Source: an uncultured Eubacteriales bacterium
GTDB taxonomy: Bacteria; Bacillota; Clostridia; Christensenellales; CAG-138
Reading direction: 5' to 3'
Assembly (NCBI GenBank): GCA_902801845.1
Contig: CADCJW010000008.1
Span: forward strand, 1 to 64,000
DNA: 64,000 bases
Positions within the stretch are counted from its first letter, which is position 1; every line of letters starts with the position of its first letter. The position numbers and the translations under genes were made by a program. This document shows positions 18,201 to 26,123 of the stretch, one piece after another. Under the pieces are notes generated by a model that was given only the letters and a program-made list of their open reading frames with translations, was not told the DNA's origin and ran no database searches.

Positions 18201-18350
18201 TTCCCGGGCGGCCGCTTCCTTCTGCTCCTTCCGCTCCGCCGCGGTGAGCTTGGGCTGGGTCGGTTTCTTCGCCGCCGGCTTCTTGGCCGGGGCCTTCTTT
18301 TTCGTATCCTTTTTTCCGCCGGTGGCGGCGGTTTTCTTCTTCTGTGCCAA
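15261..18350 (-). CDS. ftsK: DNA translocase FtsK/SpoIIIE
   Basis: 1029 residues from a TTG start at 18350, chosen because AGAGAGG lies 7 bases upstream and the protein then begins MAQKKKTAATGGKK; longer in-frame starts upstream lack a site and read through the promoter. Lys-rich tail at 1-60, four membrane helices at about 75-235, a long Pro/Glu-rich linker to about 545, a RecA-like motor with Walker A AGSTGSGKS and VVIIDELADLMM, and a C-terminal winged-helix gamma domain (IQRKLRVGYARAARLVDMMEEQG). It pumps chromosomal DNA through the septum in division or spore formation. First gene of the operon down to cinA. Confidence 0.95.
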   Translation of the reverse strand: MAQKKKTAATGGKKDTKKKAPAKKPAAKKPTQPKLTAAERKEQKEAAAREATVMQRVGAEVLGVVLIALGILLGLYLYRTTDAPLGVALQKVLFGSVGVVSFGLPPFLLLLGVFSIAGRKRMPEKGRVLFTVLLVVFVAALMQLMGQISVRDGEGKIIPIAKFIVDCFDRAASPVMNAAEKSGGGVVGGLICYVLEWIGGRTLCSVVVIAGIVVCLLFITRISLRTFPEILKSKMADAIERLDEEAPEDDYDEIASEPNALPARKQKSLFIQSVDGEAPAPVPEVDPDTLGHLEDIPQPGGMRRTKAAEPPVSPKKKSRIPFDEAFFVPEVEEPRKRPQGEDDLSFFPSGGPLAKKPKNGPTFLDEPIDDVLRMPGEEPLPANKPVPDLTPEAPKEELFKLPPRRSKISRPGEAAELKTPESITVVSRPEGKAPEMDKTPLEELSVFGREAAEPASEKPAPTRPADPKNMTMDDLKAFTEATPYEEGEAPLPEPERAPDKKFVYHDEATGEALPEPMEAPRIEYQRPSLDVLKTPEKNYRTASETPEKTMELLIETLASFNIECKALGYSVGPVVTRYELQPARGVRVNRITTLSNDLALALAAPRVRIEAPIPGKAAVGVEVPNKTAATVLLKEILDTDEFRNAKSPVTMAIGKDIGGKIVVADLSKMPHMLIAGSTGSGKSVCINDIILSMVYKSGPEDLRLIMVDPKQVELSVYSTLPHLLIPVVTDPKKAASALRWAVNEMTLRYKKFSDIGAREITRYNELQEDPKNKLPRIVVIIDELADLMMVAPDEVEDCICRIAQLGRAAAIHLIVATQRPSADVITGLIKANIPSRAAFAVSSAIDSRIILDSTGAEKLLGRGDCLFHPNGAAKPTRLQAAFVSDEEVEAVVNDIKAQNGEQQQFDSEAEQAMSGAAGGAKGGVFGEGKQEDELLGEAVRIVLDSGQASISMIQRKLRVGYARAARLVDMMEEQGYVSGFDGSKPRKVLIKRAQWEALFGDGSYVPDADASDEAMDDEAPWDEEEEDKA

Positions 18351-18387
18351 TGCGTTTCCTCTCTTGAACAGGGGCATATACCACCCC

Positions 18388-18408
18388 ATACTATTTCTAT
18401 AATAGTAT
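18388..18408. promoter_or_regulatory. Palindrome over the ftsK transcription start, candidate operator
   Basis: ATACTATT (18388-18395), 5 bases, AATAGTAT (18401-18408): a perfect 8-bp inverted repeat that overlaps the -10 box and the predicted start site of the ftsK promoter. Confidence 0.45.
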
Positions 18409-18432
18409 ACACCCGCTGCCTCCCCTTGGCAA
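18404..18432 (-). promoter_or_regulatory. Sigma-A promoter of the ftsK operon
   Basis: Minus-strand TTGCCA (plus 18427-18432), 17-base spacer, TATACT (18404-18409), 54 bases before the TTG start. Confidence 0.8.
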
Positions 18433-18482
18433 GGCGGCCGGGGCCCGGCGCCCATGAAAAGACTGTGAATAAATCCCCGCTC

Positions 18483-18511
18483 TTGCCAAGGCGGGCCGGG
18501 TCAAGTATACT
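18483..18511 (+). promoter_or_regulatory. Sigma-A promoter of the HAD hydrolase gene
   Basis: TTGCCA (18483-18488), 17-base spacer, TATACT (18506-18511), 28 bases before the ATG. It has the same TTGCCAAGG core as the divergent ftsK promoter. Confidence 0.8.
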
Positions 18512-18539
18512 GGTACTACCACATATTCGGGAGGGCACC

Positions 18540-19199
18540 ATGAAGCCGCAGCTCATCATCTGGGACTGGAACGGGACCATACTGGACGACGCTCTGGTCT
18601 GCAAGACCATCGCCAACATCATGCTGTCGGAGCGGGGCATCCCCACGCTCCCCGACATGGACGCCTATCGGGCGGTCTTCGGCTTCCCCATCAAGAGCTA
18701 CTACGAGAAGATGGGCTATCGCTTCGGCCCCGATGACGAGCCCTACGAGCTGGTGGCGGACGAGTTCATCGTCTGGTACGACAAGCTCTATCGGACCTCC
18801 GTCCTTCGCCCCGGCATCGTCCCCTTCCTGGACAGGCTGAAGGGGGAGGGATATCGGCAGGTCCTCCTCTCCGCCACCCGGTACGACCAGCTGGTGGAGC
18901 AGGTGGCCGCCTTCGGCGACGTGGGGGATCGGTTCGAAAAGAAGCTGGGCCTCACGGACCACTACGCCTTCTCCAAGGCGGCCCTGGCCAAGGATTTCAT
19001 CGAAAGCGAGGGCATCCCCCGGGAGCGGGCCCTGTTCATCGGGGACACGGACCACGACTACGAGGTGTCCTCCGCCATCGGCTGCCCCTGCGTCCTTCTG
19101 GAGGGGGGCCACCAAAGCCGCGAGCGGCTCCTTAAAATGGGTGTCCCCGTGCTGAAGGATCTCGACGAATTGGACCAGTATCTCAAAAAACTCTCATAA
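18540..19199 (+). CDS. HAD-superfamily hydrolase (phosphatase-like)
   Basis: 219 residues. Motif I is IIWDWNGTILDD (Asp9; the second acidic position is Asn, as in some phosphoglycolate-phosphatase-like members), motif II LLSATRYD, Lys in FSKAALAKDF, motif IV FIGDTDHDYEVSSAIG. The cap is helical. The substrate cannot be read from the sequence; Gph/PpaX-like phosphatases are closest in layout. ATG at 18540 has GGGAGGG upstream; the open frame extends far upstream antisense to ftsK without meaning. Monocistronic, with its own promoter. Confidence 0.85.
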   Translation: MKPQLIIWDWNGTILDDALVCKTIANIMLSERGIPTLPDMDAYRAVFGFPIKSYYEKMGYRFGPDDEPYELVADEFIVWYDKLYRTSVLRPGIVPFLDRLKGEGYRQVLLSATRYDQLVEQVAAFGDVGDRFEKKLGLTDHYAFSKAALAKDFIESEGIPRERALFIGDTDHDYEVSSAIGCPCVLLEGGHQSRERLLKMGVPVLKDLDELDQYLKKLS

Positions 19200-19253
19200 A
19201 ACACAACGGAGAGGCAAGGCCGATCAGAATTGACCGCTGTATGGAGGCGCTTT

Positions 19254-20501
19254 ATGAAGGTTGGAGAAAAGTATGGATGTCTGATGATTCTGGATGAAGG
19301 GGAAGAGTATGCTCAACTAATTGATGCACAAATTGATAACATATGTAAGGAAAAAGCGGAATTTGAAAAACTGATTAAAAATGGGAAACTAAAGCGTAGG
19401 GATAGGTGTAGCACTGATTTTGTGTACACGCCTGCATATAGTTATGATCCAAAGAGTTTTTCAACTGTATATGCATCCATTCAAGTTGCAGATTTTGACA
19501 AAGCAATAGAGGACAAGCGTAAAGAGCAAACAATAAAAAAATACAAATGCAAATGCCGGAAATGCGGAAAAATACGGTATTACACAGAAGAAACAATACA
19601 AGCAAAGCCGACATTTTGCTATCGCCCTGTTTATATTTCAACGAAATATACGTATTCAACAAGTGCAAGCAACTCCAGATATAGGAAAGAACAAAGATAC
19701 CAGAACGATGAAACCGTGAACCTTGTTGGTGATATGGATCTTGTTTCACCAGATGAATACTGCGGCAAGTGGATTGAGAAACAAGCCAAAAACCCGAAAA
19801 AGCAGGCTGAAAAGGAAGCGGCTGTGATCGCAGCACTTCCAAGAAGACCTGCTGCGAACTATGATGTTGACTTTACAGGTATGATTTATGAATCCCTTGA
19901 AGTCCTCGAATGTGTTAACGAGAGATTGGAAAGCGACCCCGTCCCTCACTACAATCAACGACATCAAAAGATATACAGTGACATTACGGTCTATAAGCAG
20001 TATCGGTGCAGGTGCTATTATCCTGGATGCGGAAAAGAGCAGCTTGTCACCTGTGATAGATTTGGAATACATCCGCCGACTGCGTATGGTTCGACTGCTT
20101 ATGATGGGTACTGGAGTGGGGTGAAGTGTAACTGCCACCATGTTTCATCATTTCAATGGATAGTTAACAAACTACTAATTGAAAACAAAGTACCATATCG
20201 TGTTGAAGTGTCTTTTCGTGACTTGCTCGGAATGTCGGGAGAAAAACCGTTAAGGTTTGATTTCGCTGTCTATAACGAGGATGGAACAGTAAAATGTCTG
20301 ATAGAATGTCAAGGTGAACAGCATTATAAGCCGGTGGACGAATTCGGCGGAGAATTGGAGTTTGAAAAGCGAGTAAAGCACGACACGTTAAAGAGAGAAT
20401 ACGCCGAAGCCCATGGTATTCCTTTGATCGAAATATCATACAAAGACAAGGAGTATGATAAGATCAAAGAAATATTACAGAAGAATGGTATCTTATGGTG
20501 A
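19254..20501 (+). CDS. Putative homing-type endonuclease with zinc-ribbon DNA-binding modules and a Vsr/EDxHD-like nuclease domain
   Basis: 415 residues from ATG 19254 (GGAGG 7 bases upstream). The gene is AT-rich (roughly 40 percent GC by eye) between GC-rich neighbours. N-terminal KVGEKYGCLMIL followed by a Cys-x-Cys module (Cys99, Cys101, Cys104) and a second one (Cys252, Cys254, Cys259) resemble DNA-binding parts of phage homing endonucleases. Residues 297-415 carry RFDFAVY (Asp336), LIECQGEQHY (Glu351), RVKHDTLKREY (His376, Asp377, Lys380) and IPLIEISYKD, the pattern of the EDxHD nucleases related to Vsr (type I-Bth0305I). Function is inferred from motifs. No intron or intein frame is visible; it looks free-standing. 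Confidence 0.65.
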   Translation: MKVGEKYGCLMILDEGEEYAQLIDAQIDNICKEKAEFEKLIKNGKLKRRDRCSTDFVYTPAYSYDPKSFSTVYASIQVADFDKAIEDKRKEQTIKKYKCKCRKCGKIRYYTEETIQAKPTFCYRPVYISTKYTYSTSASNSRYRKEQRYQNDETVNLVGDMDLVSPDEYCGKWIEKQAKNPKKQAEKEAAVIAALPRRPAANYDVDFTGMIYESLEVLECVNERLESDPVPHYNQRHQKIYSDITVYKQYRCRCYYPGCGKEQLVTCDRFGIHPPTAYGSTAYDGYWSGVKCNCHHVSSFQWIVNKLLIENKVPYRVEVSFRDLLGMSGEKPLRFDFAVYNEDGTVKCLIECQGEQHYKPVDEFGGELEFEKRVKHDTLKREYAEAHGIPLIEISYKDKEYDKIKEILQKNGILW

Positions 20502-20521
20502 TATTGATTCTAATATAATAC

Positions 20522-20548
20522 AGGACGCCGCGCTGGCGACGTCCTTCT
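20522..20548 (+). terminator. Hairpin after the endonuclease gene
   Basis: AGGACG (20522-20527) pairs with CGTCCT (20540-20545), with an inner CGC/GCG extension, followed by TCT. It lies 20 bases after the stop and is a weak intrinsic terminator. Confidence 0.5.
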
Positions 20549-20586
20549 GAATGCTCATTCGGTATGCGATGGTATCCATTTTGTAG

Positions 20587-20606
20587 GGGACGGGCTTGCC
20601 CGTCCC
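20587..20606. repeat. REP-like palindrome GGGACGGGC / GCCCGTCCC
   Basis: A perfect 9-bp stem with a 2-base loop, 7 bases from the trkH stop. Its G-rich hairpin form resembles REP-like palindromes of this group of bacteria; on the minus strand it could end trkH transcription, but no T tract follows. Only one copy is in the window. Confidence 0.5.
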
Positions 20607-20612
20607 GTTCGT

Positions 20613-22067
20613 TTACCCGTTCCTCCGCCAGGCCGCGGGGGAGAAGAGCAGGAGCATGGGGAAGATCTCCAAGCGCCCGAAGAGCATGTCCAAAGACAGG
20701 ACGATCTTGGAGAAGTCCGAAAAGGCCGAGTAGTTCCCCGTGGGGCCCACCATGTTGAGACCGGGGCCGATGTTGCTGATGCAGGCGATGACGCTGGTCA
20801 AGGTGGTGACGCCGTCAAAATTGTCCAGCGACACGATCAGGGCGGAGATCCCCAGGATGCAGAAGTAGGCCAGGGCGAACACGTGGACGCCGTGAACGGT
20901 GGAATCCTCCACCATCTTCTTGTTGAGGCGGACGATGTGCACGCTCCGGGGCCGAAGCATGGTGGCGATCTGGTTCCCCAGGCTCTTGATGAGGATCAGG
21001 ATCCGGCTCACCTTCATGCCGCCGCCGGTGCTGCCCGCGGAGGCGCCCATGAACATGAGGAGCACCAGAATCCACTTGCTCAGCTCCGGCCACAGGTTGA
21101 AGTCCACCGTGGAGAAGCCCGTGGTGGTAATGATGGAGCAGATGGTGAAGAACACGTGGTGGACCGCTTCCCCCAGGCTGGGAAAGAGCTTGTGGGTGTT
21201 GAGGACCAGGATCACCAGGGCCCCCAGGATGATGCCCACGTACCAGTGGAGCTCCTCGTCCTTCAGGGCGCGCCTGGCCTGGCGGGTCAGGATGAGGTAA
21301 TAGACGGAAAAGTTCACGCCGAAGGCCATCATGGCGAAGGAGAGCACCGTCTGGGTGTAGTGGCCATAGGCGGCGATGCCCGCGTTCTTGATGGCGAAAC
21401 CGCCGGTGCCCGCCGCGCCCACGGCGTTGCAGAAGCTGTCGAAGGCCGGGTCGCCGCCCAGGACCAGCAGCAGGAAGGTCAAGAGAGTGATGCCGAAATA
21501 GATGGCGTAGAGGACCCGGGTGGTCTTGCGCATGGTGGGGGACACCTTGCCCACGTCGGGGCCGGGGCTCTCCGCCCGAAGCAGGTGCATGCTTTCGCCG
21601 CTGCCCTTAGAGAGGGGGATGATGGCCAGCACGAACACCAACACACCCATGCCGCCGATCCAGTGGGTGAAGCTGCGCCAGAACAGGAGCCCCCGGCAGA
21701 GGCCCTCGATGTTGGTGAGGATGCTGGCCCCCGTGGTGGTGAAGCCCGACGCGGTCTCGAAGAGGGCGTCCACATACCGGGGGATCTCCCGGGAGATGGT
21801 GAAGGGCATGGCGCCGAAGAGGGACATGAGCACCCACCCCAGGCCCACGATCACGAAGCCCTCCCGGGCCTGCATGCTGTGGTCCCCCCGCTGGCCCACG
21901 TACAGCAGCAGGGACGAGACCGCCAGCAGCAACAGCATGGTGATCAAAAACCCGTTCACCGCGTTCCAGGACCGGTCCACCAGGGCGATGACGAGGGCGG
22001 GGAGCATCAAGATGGCTTCCCAGCGCAGGATATGGCCGATGAAGTATCGGACGGCCCGGCCGTTCAT
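20613..22067 (-). CDS. trkH: Trk/Ktr-type potassium uptake channel subunit TrkH
   Basis: 484 residues, hydrophobic, with repeated M1-P-M2 units. Selectivity-filter stretches include FETASGFTTTGASIL, AVGAAGTGGFAIKNAGI, TTTGFSTVDFN and IGPGLNMVGPTGNYS. The RSVHIVRLNKK cytoplasmic segment before the last unit is typical. It starts in overlap with trkA (ATGA type), giving coupled synthesis of the pore and its gating ring. It conducts K+ under control of TrkA. Confidence 0.95.
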   Translation of the reverse strand: MNGRAVRYFIGHILRWEAILMLPALVIALVDRSWNAVNGFLITMLLLLAVSSLLLYVGQRGDHSMQAREGFVIVGLGWVLMSLFGAMPFTISREIPRYVDALFETASGFTTTGASILTNIEGLCRGLLFWRSFTHWIGGMGVLVFVLAIIPLSKGSGESMHLLRAESPGPDVGKVSPTMRKTTRVLYAIYFGITLLTFLLLVLGGDPAFDSFCNAVGAAGTGGFAIKNAGIAAYGHYTQTVLSFAMMAFGVNFSVYYLILTRQARRALKDEELHWYVGIILGALVILVLNTHKLFPSLGEAVHHVFFTICSIITTTGFSTVDFNLWPELSKWILVLLMFMGASAGSTGGGMKVSRILILIKSLGNQIATMLRPRSVHIVRLNKKMVEDSTVHGVHVFALAYFCILGISALIVSLDNFDGVTTLTSVIACISNIGPGLNMVGPTGNYSAFSDFSKIVLSLDMLFGRLEIFPMLLLFSPAAWRRNG

Positions 22068-23440
22068 AGGCTGCCTCCGGGGAACACGTCCTTGAGAGCG
22101 GAGATGGTCACGTCCCGGGGGGCCACGATCACCACCCGATCCTCAGGCAGCAGACAGTCGTCGCCGCTGGGGATGATGAGCTGCCGGTTCCGGGCGATGG
22201 CGGCCACCAGGGTGTCCTTCCGCTTCCGGGTCTGCAGGGCCTTGAAGGGGATGTTGCAATAGTTGGCCCCCTCGGGGACCGCGAACTCCATGGCCTCCAC
22301 CTTCCCGTCCATGAACCGGCTCAGCGCCAGCATGGACTGGCCGGAGCGGCTGCCCATGGCCCGCACGTAGCGGACGATCTCGTTGGCGGTCAGGAGCTTG
22401 GGGGAGACGATGGTATCGATGCCCGCGTTGGAGTAGACCTCCAGATGGTCCGTCCGGTCGATCTTGGTGACGGTCTTGGGCACCTTGAGATAGTTGGCGA
22501 ACATGGAGATGGTCAGATTCTCCTCGTCGAAGCCCGTGAGGGCCAGCACGGCGTCCGTGTCCTTCACGCCCTCGGACAGGAGAACGTCCTGAAGCGTGCC
22601 GTTGCCGTAGAGGATGGTGGCCTCGGGCAGCAGCTCCGTGAGCTTGTGGCATTTCTGCTCGTCGTTGTCCATGATGGTGACCCGGACCTTGTTTCGCTGC
22701 AGGAGCCGGGCCACGTGGATGGCGATGCGGCTGCCGCCCACGATCATCACCTTGCGGATGCTGGGGGCGGGGAGGCCCAGATCATGCATGAACCGGACCA
22801 GGCCGGCGGCTTCGGCGGTGAGGGAGATGCGGTCGTTCCCCTGGAGCACGAAGCGGCCATCGGGGATGGTCACCTGGCCCTGGCGCTCCACGGCGCAGAT
22901 GAGGGCCTTTTCGTCGGTGAGACGCCTTAGGTCCATGAGCTTGAGCCCGTCCAGCTGGCTGCCGGGGGCCACCCGCAGCTCCACCAGCTCCGCCTTGTCC
23001 CGCAGGAAGGTCTCCCGCTTCATGAAGGCGGGGAAGCGGAGGATGCGGAAGATCTCTCTGGCGCAGGTGAGCTCGGGGTTGATGGACAAGGAGATGTGGA
23101 ACTCGTCCTTCAACAGCCTGAGGTCGCTGTCGTATTCCGGGTCCCGGACCCGGGCGATGGTGTTCTTGGTGCCCAGCTTCCGGGCCACCATGCAGCTCAA
23201 AAGGTTCACCTCGTCCCCGTCGGTGCAGGCGATGAGCAGGTCCGCCCGGGCCGCGCCCGCCTCCTCCAAAACGGAGGCCGCGGCGCCGTTGCCGCAGAGG
23301 GTGGCCACGTCCAGCGTCTCCTGCAGCTTTTTGAGGACCACAGGGTCGTTGTCGATGGTGACGATATCGTGTCCTTCGGCGCAAAGCTGGGAGGAAAGGG
23401 TGGTGCCTACCTTGCCCTGGCCGACCACAATGATGAACAT
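22064..23440 (-). CDS. trkA: Trk system potassium uptake regulatory subunit TrkA
   Basis: 458 residues from ATG 23440, which begins the family-typical MFIIVVGQGKVGTTL; earlier in-frame codons overlap the promoter. Two NAD-binding RCK-N domains (residues 1-130 with VVGQGKVGTTLSSQL, and 225-350 with VMIVGGSRIAIHVARLL), each followed by an RCK-C domain. It assembles on TrkH and gates it in response to nucleotides. Cotranscribed with trkH from a good promoter. Confidence 0.95.
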   Translation of the reverse strand: MFIIVVGQGKVGTTLSSQLCAEGHDIVTIDNDPVVLKKLQETLDVATLCGNGAAASVLEEAGAARADLLIACTDGDEVNLLSCMVARKLGTKNTIARVRDPEYDSDLRLLKDEFHISLSINPELTCAREIFRILRFPAFMKRETFLRDKAELVELRVAPGSQLDGLKLMDLRRLTDEKALICAVERQGQVTIPDGRFVLQGNDRISLTAEAAGLVRFMHDLGLPAPSIRKVMIVGGSRIAIHVARLLQRNKVRVTIMDNDEQKCHKLTELLPEATILYGNGTLQDVLLSEGVKDTDAVLALTGFDEENLTISMFANYLKVPKTVTKIDRTDHLEVYSNAGIDTIVSPKLLTANEIVRYVRAMGSRSGQSMLALSRFMDGKVEAMEFAVPEGANYCNIPFKALQTRKRKDTLVAAIARNRQLIIPSGDDCLLPEDRVVIVAPRDVTISALKDVFPGGSL

Positions 23441-23474
23441 AGAAGTCACATCCCCTTTGAAAAAATTATCCATT

Positions 23475-23503
23475 AGTATAGCATATCCTCCGAAAAAAGG
23501 CAA
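23475..23503 (-). promoter_or_regulatory. Sigma-A promoter of trkA-trkH
   Basis: Minus-strand TTGCCT (plus 23498-23503), 17 bases, TATACT (23475-23480), 35 bases before the ATG. Confidence 0.75.
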
Positions 23504-23536
23504 CTTGGGACAAATGCCGTTCAAGGAAAGTTCATT

Positions 23537-23565
23537 TGACGGTCCTGGGGGATGGGGCTACAATG
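23537..23565 (+). promoter_or_regulatory. Sigma-A promoter of the 2-hydroxyacid dehydrogenase gene
   Basis: TTGACG (23537-23542), 17 bases, TACAAT (23560-23565), 33 bases before ATG 23599; divergent from the trkA promoter. Confidence 0.75.
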
Positions 23566-23598
23566 ATGCTGAAAAATGGGAGAACAGGGGGAAAAGCC

Positions 23599-24546
23599 AT
23601 GCAGATCGTGGTCCTGGACGCAAAGACGCTGAAGATGGAGGAGCTGGATCTGTCGCCCTGGCGGGCGCTGGGGGTGCTCTCACTCTACGACAGGACGGAC
23701 CTGGCGTTGGTGCCCCAGCGGCTGCGGGGGGCGGACGTGGTTTTGACCAACAAGGTGAAGCTTTCCGCGGACGCGCTCAAGGGGGCGGCCGCCCTGAAGA
23801 TGGTGGGGGTGCTGGCCACGGGCTACGATGTGGTGGACGTGGCCGGGGCCCGGGCGCTGGGGATACCCGTGTGCAACGTGCCCGGGTACGCCACCGGGTC
23901 GGTGACGGAGAGCGTGTTCGCTTTTCTGCTGGAGATGACCCGGAACACGGCCCATTCCACCGCCCGCATCCGGCAGGGGGCCTGGACCGCCTGCCCGGAG
24001 TTCTGCTGGTGGGAGAAAACGCCCCTTGCCCTGGAGGGGCGGACGCTGGGGATCGTGGGCTGCGGGGCCATCGGATCACGGGTGGCGGCCGTGGGACGGG
24101 CCTTCGGCATGGAGGTGCTGGGGTATTCCCGGCACGAGCATCCCGGCTTCCCCGGGACGCAGGTGTCGTTGGAGGAGCTGCTGCATAGAGCCGACGTGAT
24201 CAGCCTCCACTGTCCCGCCACGGCGGAGAACGCCGGGTTCGTGGATGCCAAGACCATCGCCAAGATGAAGGACGGGGCGCTGCTCATCAACACCGCCCGG
24301 GGGTCCCTGGTGAACGAGGGGGACGTGGCCGCGGCCCTCGCCTCCGGGAAGCTGGGGGGATACGGGGCGGACGTGGTGAGCCGGGAGCCCATCGACGTCC
24401 ATAACCCGCTCTTGAAGGCGCCCAACTGCTATCTTACGGGGCACTCCGCCTGGGCCACCGTGGAGGGGCGGCAGCGGATCGTGGACGTGACCGCCGCCAG
24501 CATCCGGGGGGTGCTGGACGGGCAGCCGGTGAACGTGGTAAATTAG
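23599..24546 (+). CDS. D-isomer-specific 2-hydroxyacid dehydrogenase (hydroxypyruvate/glycerate reductase-like)
   Basis: 315 residues. NAD-binding core GIVGCGAIGSRVAAVGRAFG; the signature NTARGSLVNEGDVAAAL; catalytic His in TGHSAWATVEGRQR (HSAW replaces the more usual HIAW/HIGW); substrate-loop GVLATGYDVVDV. The subgroup fits glycerate dehydrogenase/hydroxypyruvate reductase, though other 2-ketoacids are possible. Start at 23599 follows AGGGGGAAAA; an upstream in-frame ATG lies over the promoter. Monocistronic, ended by repeat copy C. Confidence 0.85.
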   Translation: MQIVVLDAKTLKMEELDLSPWRALGVLSLYDRTDLALVPQRLRGADVVLTNKVKLSADALKGAAALKMVGVLATGYDVVDVAGARALGIPVCNVPGYATGSVTESVFAFLLEMTRNTAHSTARIRQGAWTACPEFCWWEKTPLALEGRTLGIVGCGAIGSRVAAVGRAFGMEVLGYSRHEHPGFPGTQVSLEELLHRADVISLHCPATAENAGFVDAKTIAKMKDGALLINTARGSLVNEGDVAAALASGKLGGYGADVVSREPIDVHNPLLKAPNCYLTGHSAWATVEGRQRIVDVTAASIRGVLDGQPVNVVN

Positions 24547-24558
24547 GAATTTCTTTCT

Positions 24559-24693
24559 GCACTTTTTTCTCTTCGGTGAAGAGAAAAAAGTGCCAAAAAA
24601 GAGAAGCACATTTGGGTATCATAGGCATCGCACCTAAAAACATACACCAATTAAAGTTCTTTTGGACACCTTTTCTTCCAAGAAAAGGTGTCC
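24559..24693. repeat. Interspersed double-hairpin element, copy C (type 1)
   Basis: Left hairpin 16-bp perfect stem 24559-24574 / 24578-24593, loop GGT, with GCAC/GTGC ends instead of GCCGC/GCGGC. Then AAAAAAGAGAAGC, a variable middle, AAAGTTCTTTTGGAC, and a right hairpin of 14 bp (24664-24677 / 24680-24693). Situated 13 bases after the dehydrogenase stop, before the tilS promoter. Confidence 0.85.
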
Positions 24694-24723
24694 GCTTTTA
24701 TCCTTCCTCTTAAAAGAAAATAC

Positions 24724-24752
24724 TTGTCAAAAAGCGGCGCAAAGGGTATGAT
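24724..24752 (+). promoter_or_regulatory. Sigma-A promoter of tilS-hpt
   Basis: TTGTCA (24724-24729), 17 bases, TATGAT (24747-24752), 30 bases before ATG 24783. Confidence 0.7.
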
Positions 24753-24782
24753 GTATGTAACTATAATCGGGGTTTGGTATCC

Positions 24783-26123
24783 ATGCTGTTGCTCACGGAA
24801 AGAACGCTGACCGCCTGCGGCCTCAGGGTGCGGGCGGGCGTGATATGCGCGTTCTCCGGCGGCCCGGACTCCACGGCGCTGCTGCTGGAACTGAAGCGGC
24901 TGCGGGACGCGGGCTCGATCGGCCCCCTGTACGCCGCCCACTTTGAGCACGGCATCCGGGGCGAGGAATCCCGGGAGGATCTGGCCTTTTGCCGAAAGCT
25001 GTGCCTGAAGCTGGGGGTGCCCCTGTTCAGCGAGAGCGGGGATGTGCCCGCCTGCGCCGCCCAGGATGGCCTCTCCCTGGAGACGGCGGCCCGGAAGCTC
25101 CGCTACGGGTTCCTGCGGCGGCTGAAGGCGGCCCTGGGCGCGGACTGTATCGCCCTGGGGCACCACCGGGACGACCAGGCGGAGACGGTGCTCCTGCACC
25201 TTATTCGCGGCAGCGGCGTCCGCGGCCTCACCGGCATGGCCTATCGCAGCGGCGACCTTATCCGGCCCCTTTTGGGCGCGAGCCGGGCGGATATCCTTTC
25301 CTACCTGGGCGAGCGGGGCCAGGACTTCCGCCTGGACAGCACCAACCTTTTGCCCGACGCCAGCCGGAACCGGCTCAGGCAGCAGGCCATGTCCGCCCTC
25401 ACCGCCATCAACCCCCAGGCGTCCGCCCATATCGCGGCCTTTGCGGACCGGCTTCGGGCGGAGGACGAGTTTTTAGACGGCATGGCCCGGGAAACCGTGA
25501 TCCAGGGCAGCCGCCAGGCGCTGGCCGCGCTGCCCCCGGTGCTTCGGGATCGGGCGGCCATGCTGCTGCTGCGGCAGGCGACGGAGGACTTTACAGAGGC
25601 GGACGTGGACCGGCTCTCGGCCCTCTTTTCCCAGCCCTCGGGCCGGGTGGCGGCCCTGCGGGGGAACCTGATCGCCCGGGCGGACGGGGATCGGGTGCTG
25701 ATCGGCCCGGCGGAGGCGGCAAAAAGCTTTTGTCGGGAGCTGCCCCTGGACGAGCCGGTGGCCACCCCCTGGGGGGTGTACCGGGCGGAGCGGGCAGCCG
25801 AGGCCCGCATTCCCTGTGAAAGCTTCGAGGCCTATCTGGACCATGACCGGCTCCGGGGCCGGCTGGTGCTCCGGCAGGCCCGGGCGGGGGAGCGGTTCGT
25901 GCCCTTGGGCATGAAAGGGAGCAAGCTCCTCTCGGATTACTACATCGACCGGAAGATGGGCCATGCCGCCCGTCAGGTGCCCATCCTGGCGGACGAGGCG
26001 GGGCCGGTGTTCGTCCCCGGCGGCACGGTGGCGGACCGGGTGAAGATCGGAAGGAAAACCAAGACTATCCTACATATCATCTTTGTGAAAGGGGAAGCAA
26101 GCCATGAAAAACTGGGGCACTGA
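24783..26123 (+). CDS. tilS: tRNA(Ile)-lysidine synthetase TilS
   Basis: 446 residues from ATG 24783 (a TTG three codons earlier is possible but sits too close to GGGG). PP-loop SGGPDS at 25-30, then YAAHFEHGIRGEESREDLAFC, ALGHHRDDQAETVLLHLIRGSG and a C-terminal substrate domain (RFVPLGMKGSKLLSDYYIDRKM). It converts C34 of the AUA-reading tRNA-Ile to lysidine with ATP and lysine. tilS-hpt-ftsH is the standard Firmicute order. Confidence 0.93.
   Translation: MLLLTERTLTACGLRVRAGVICAFSGGPDSTALLLELKRLRDAGSIGPLYAAHFEHGIRGEESREDLAFCRKLCLKLGVPLFSESGDVPACAAQDGLSLETAARKLRYGFLRRLKAALGADCIALGHHRDDQAETVLLHLIRGSGVRGLTGMAYRSGDLIRPLLGASRADILSYLGERGQDFRLDSTNLLPDASRNRLRQQAMSALTAINPQASAHIAAFADRLRAEDEFLDGMARETVIQGSRQALAALPPVLRDRAAMLLLRQATEDFTEADVDRLSALFSQPSGRVAALRGNLIARADGDRVLIGPAEAAKSFCRELPLDEPVATPWGVYRAERAAEARIPCESFEAYLDHDRLRGRLVLRQARAGERFVPLGMKGSKLLSDYYIDRKMGHAARQVPILADEAGPVFVPGGTVADRVKIGRKTKTILHIIFVKGEASHEKLGH

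Noticed and set aside
15747..18539. Very long open frame on the plus strand antisense to ftsK, joined to the HAD gene
   Set aside because: It is the GC-rich complement of ftsK with low-complexity His/Gly/Leu content, and only the part from 18540 has family motifs and a ribosome binding site.
19200..20612. Transposon or prophage around the AT-rich gene
   Set aside because: No terminal inverted repeats, target duplication, transposase or integrase were found; only the single gene differs in composition.
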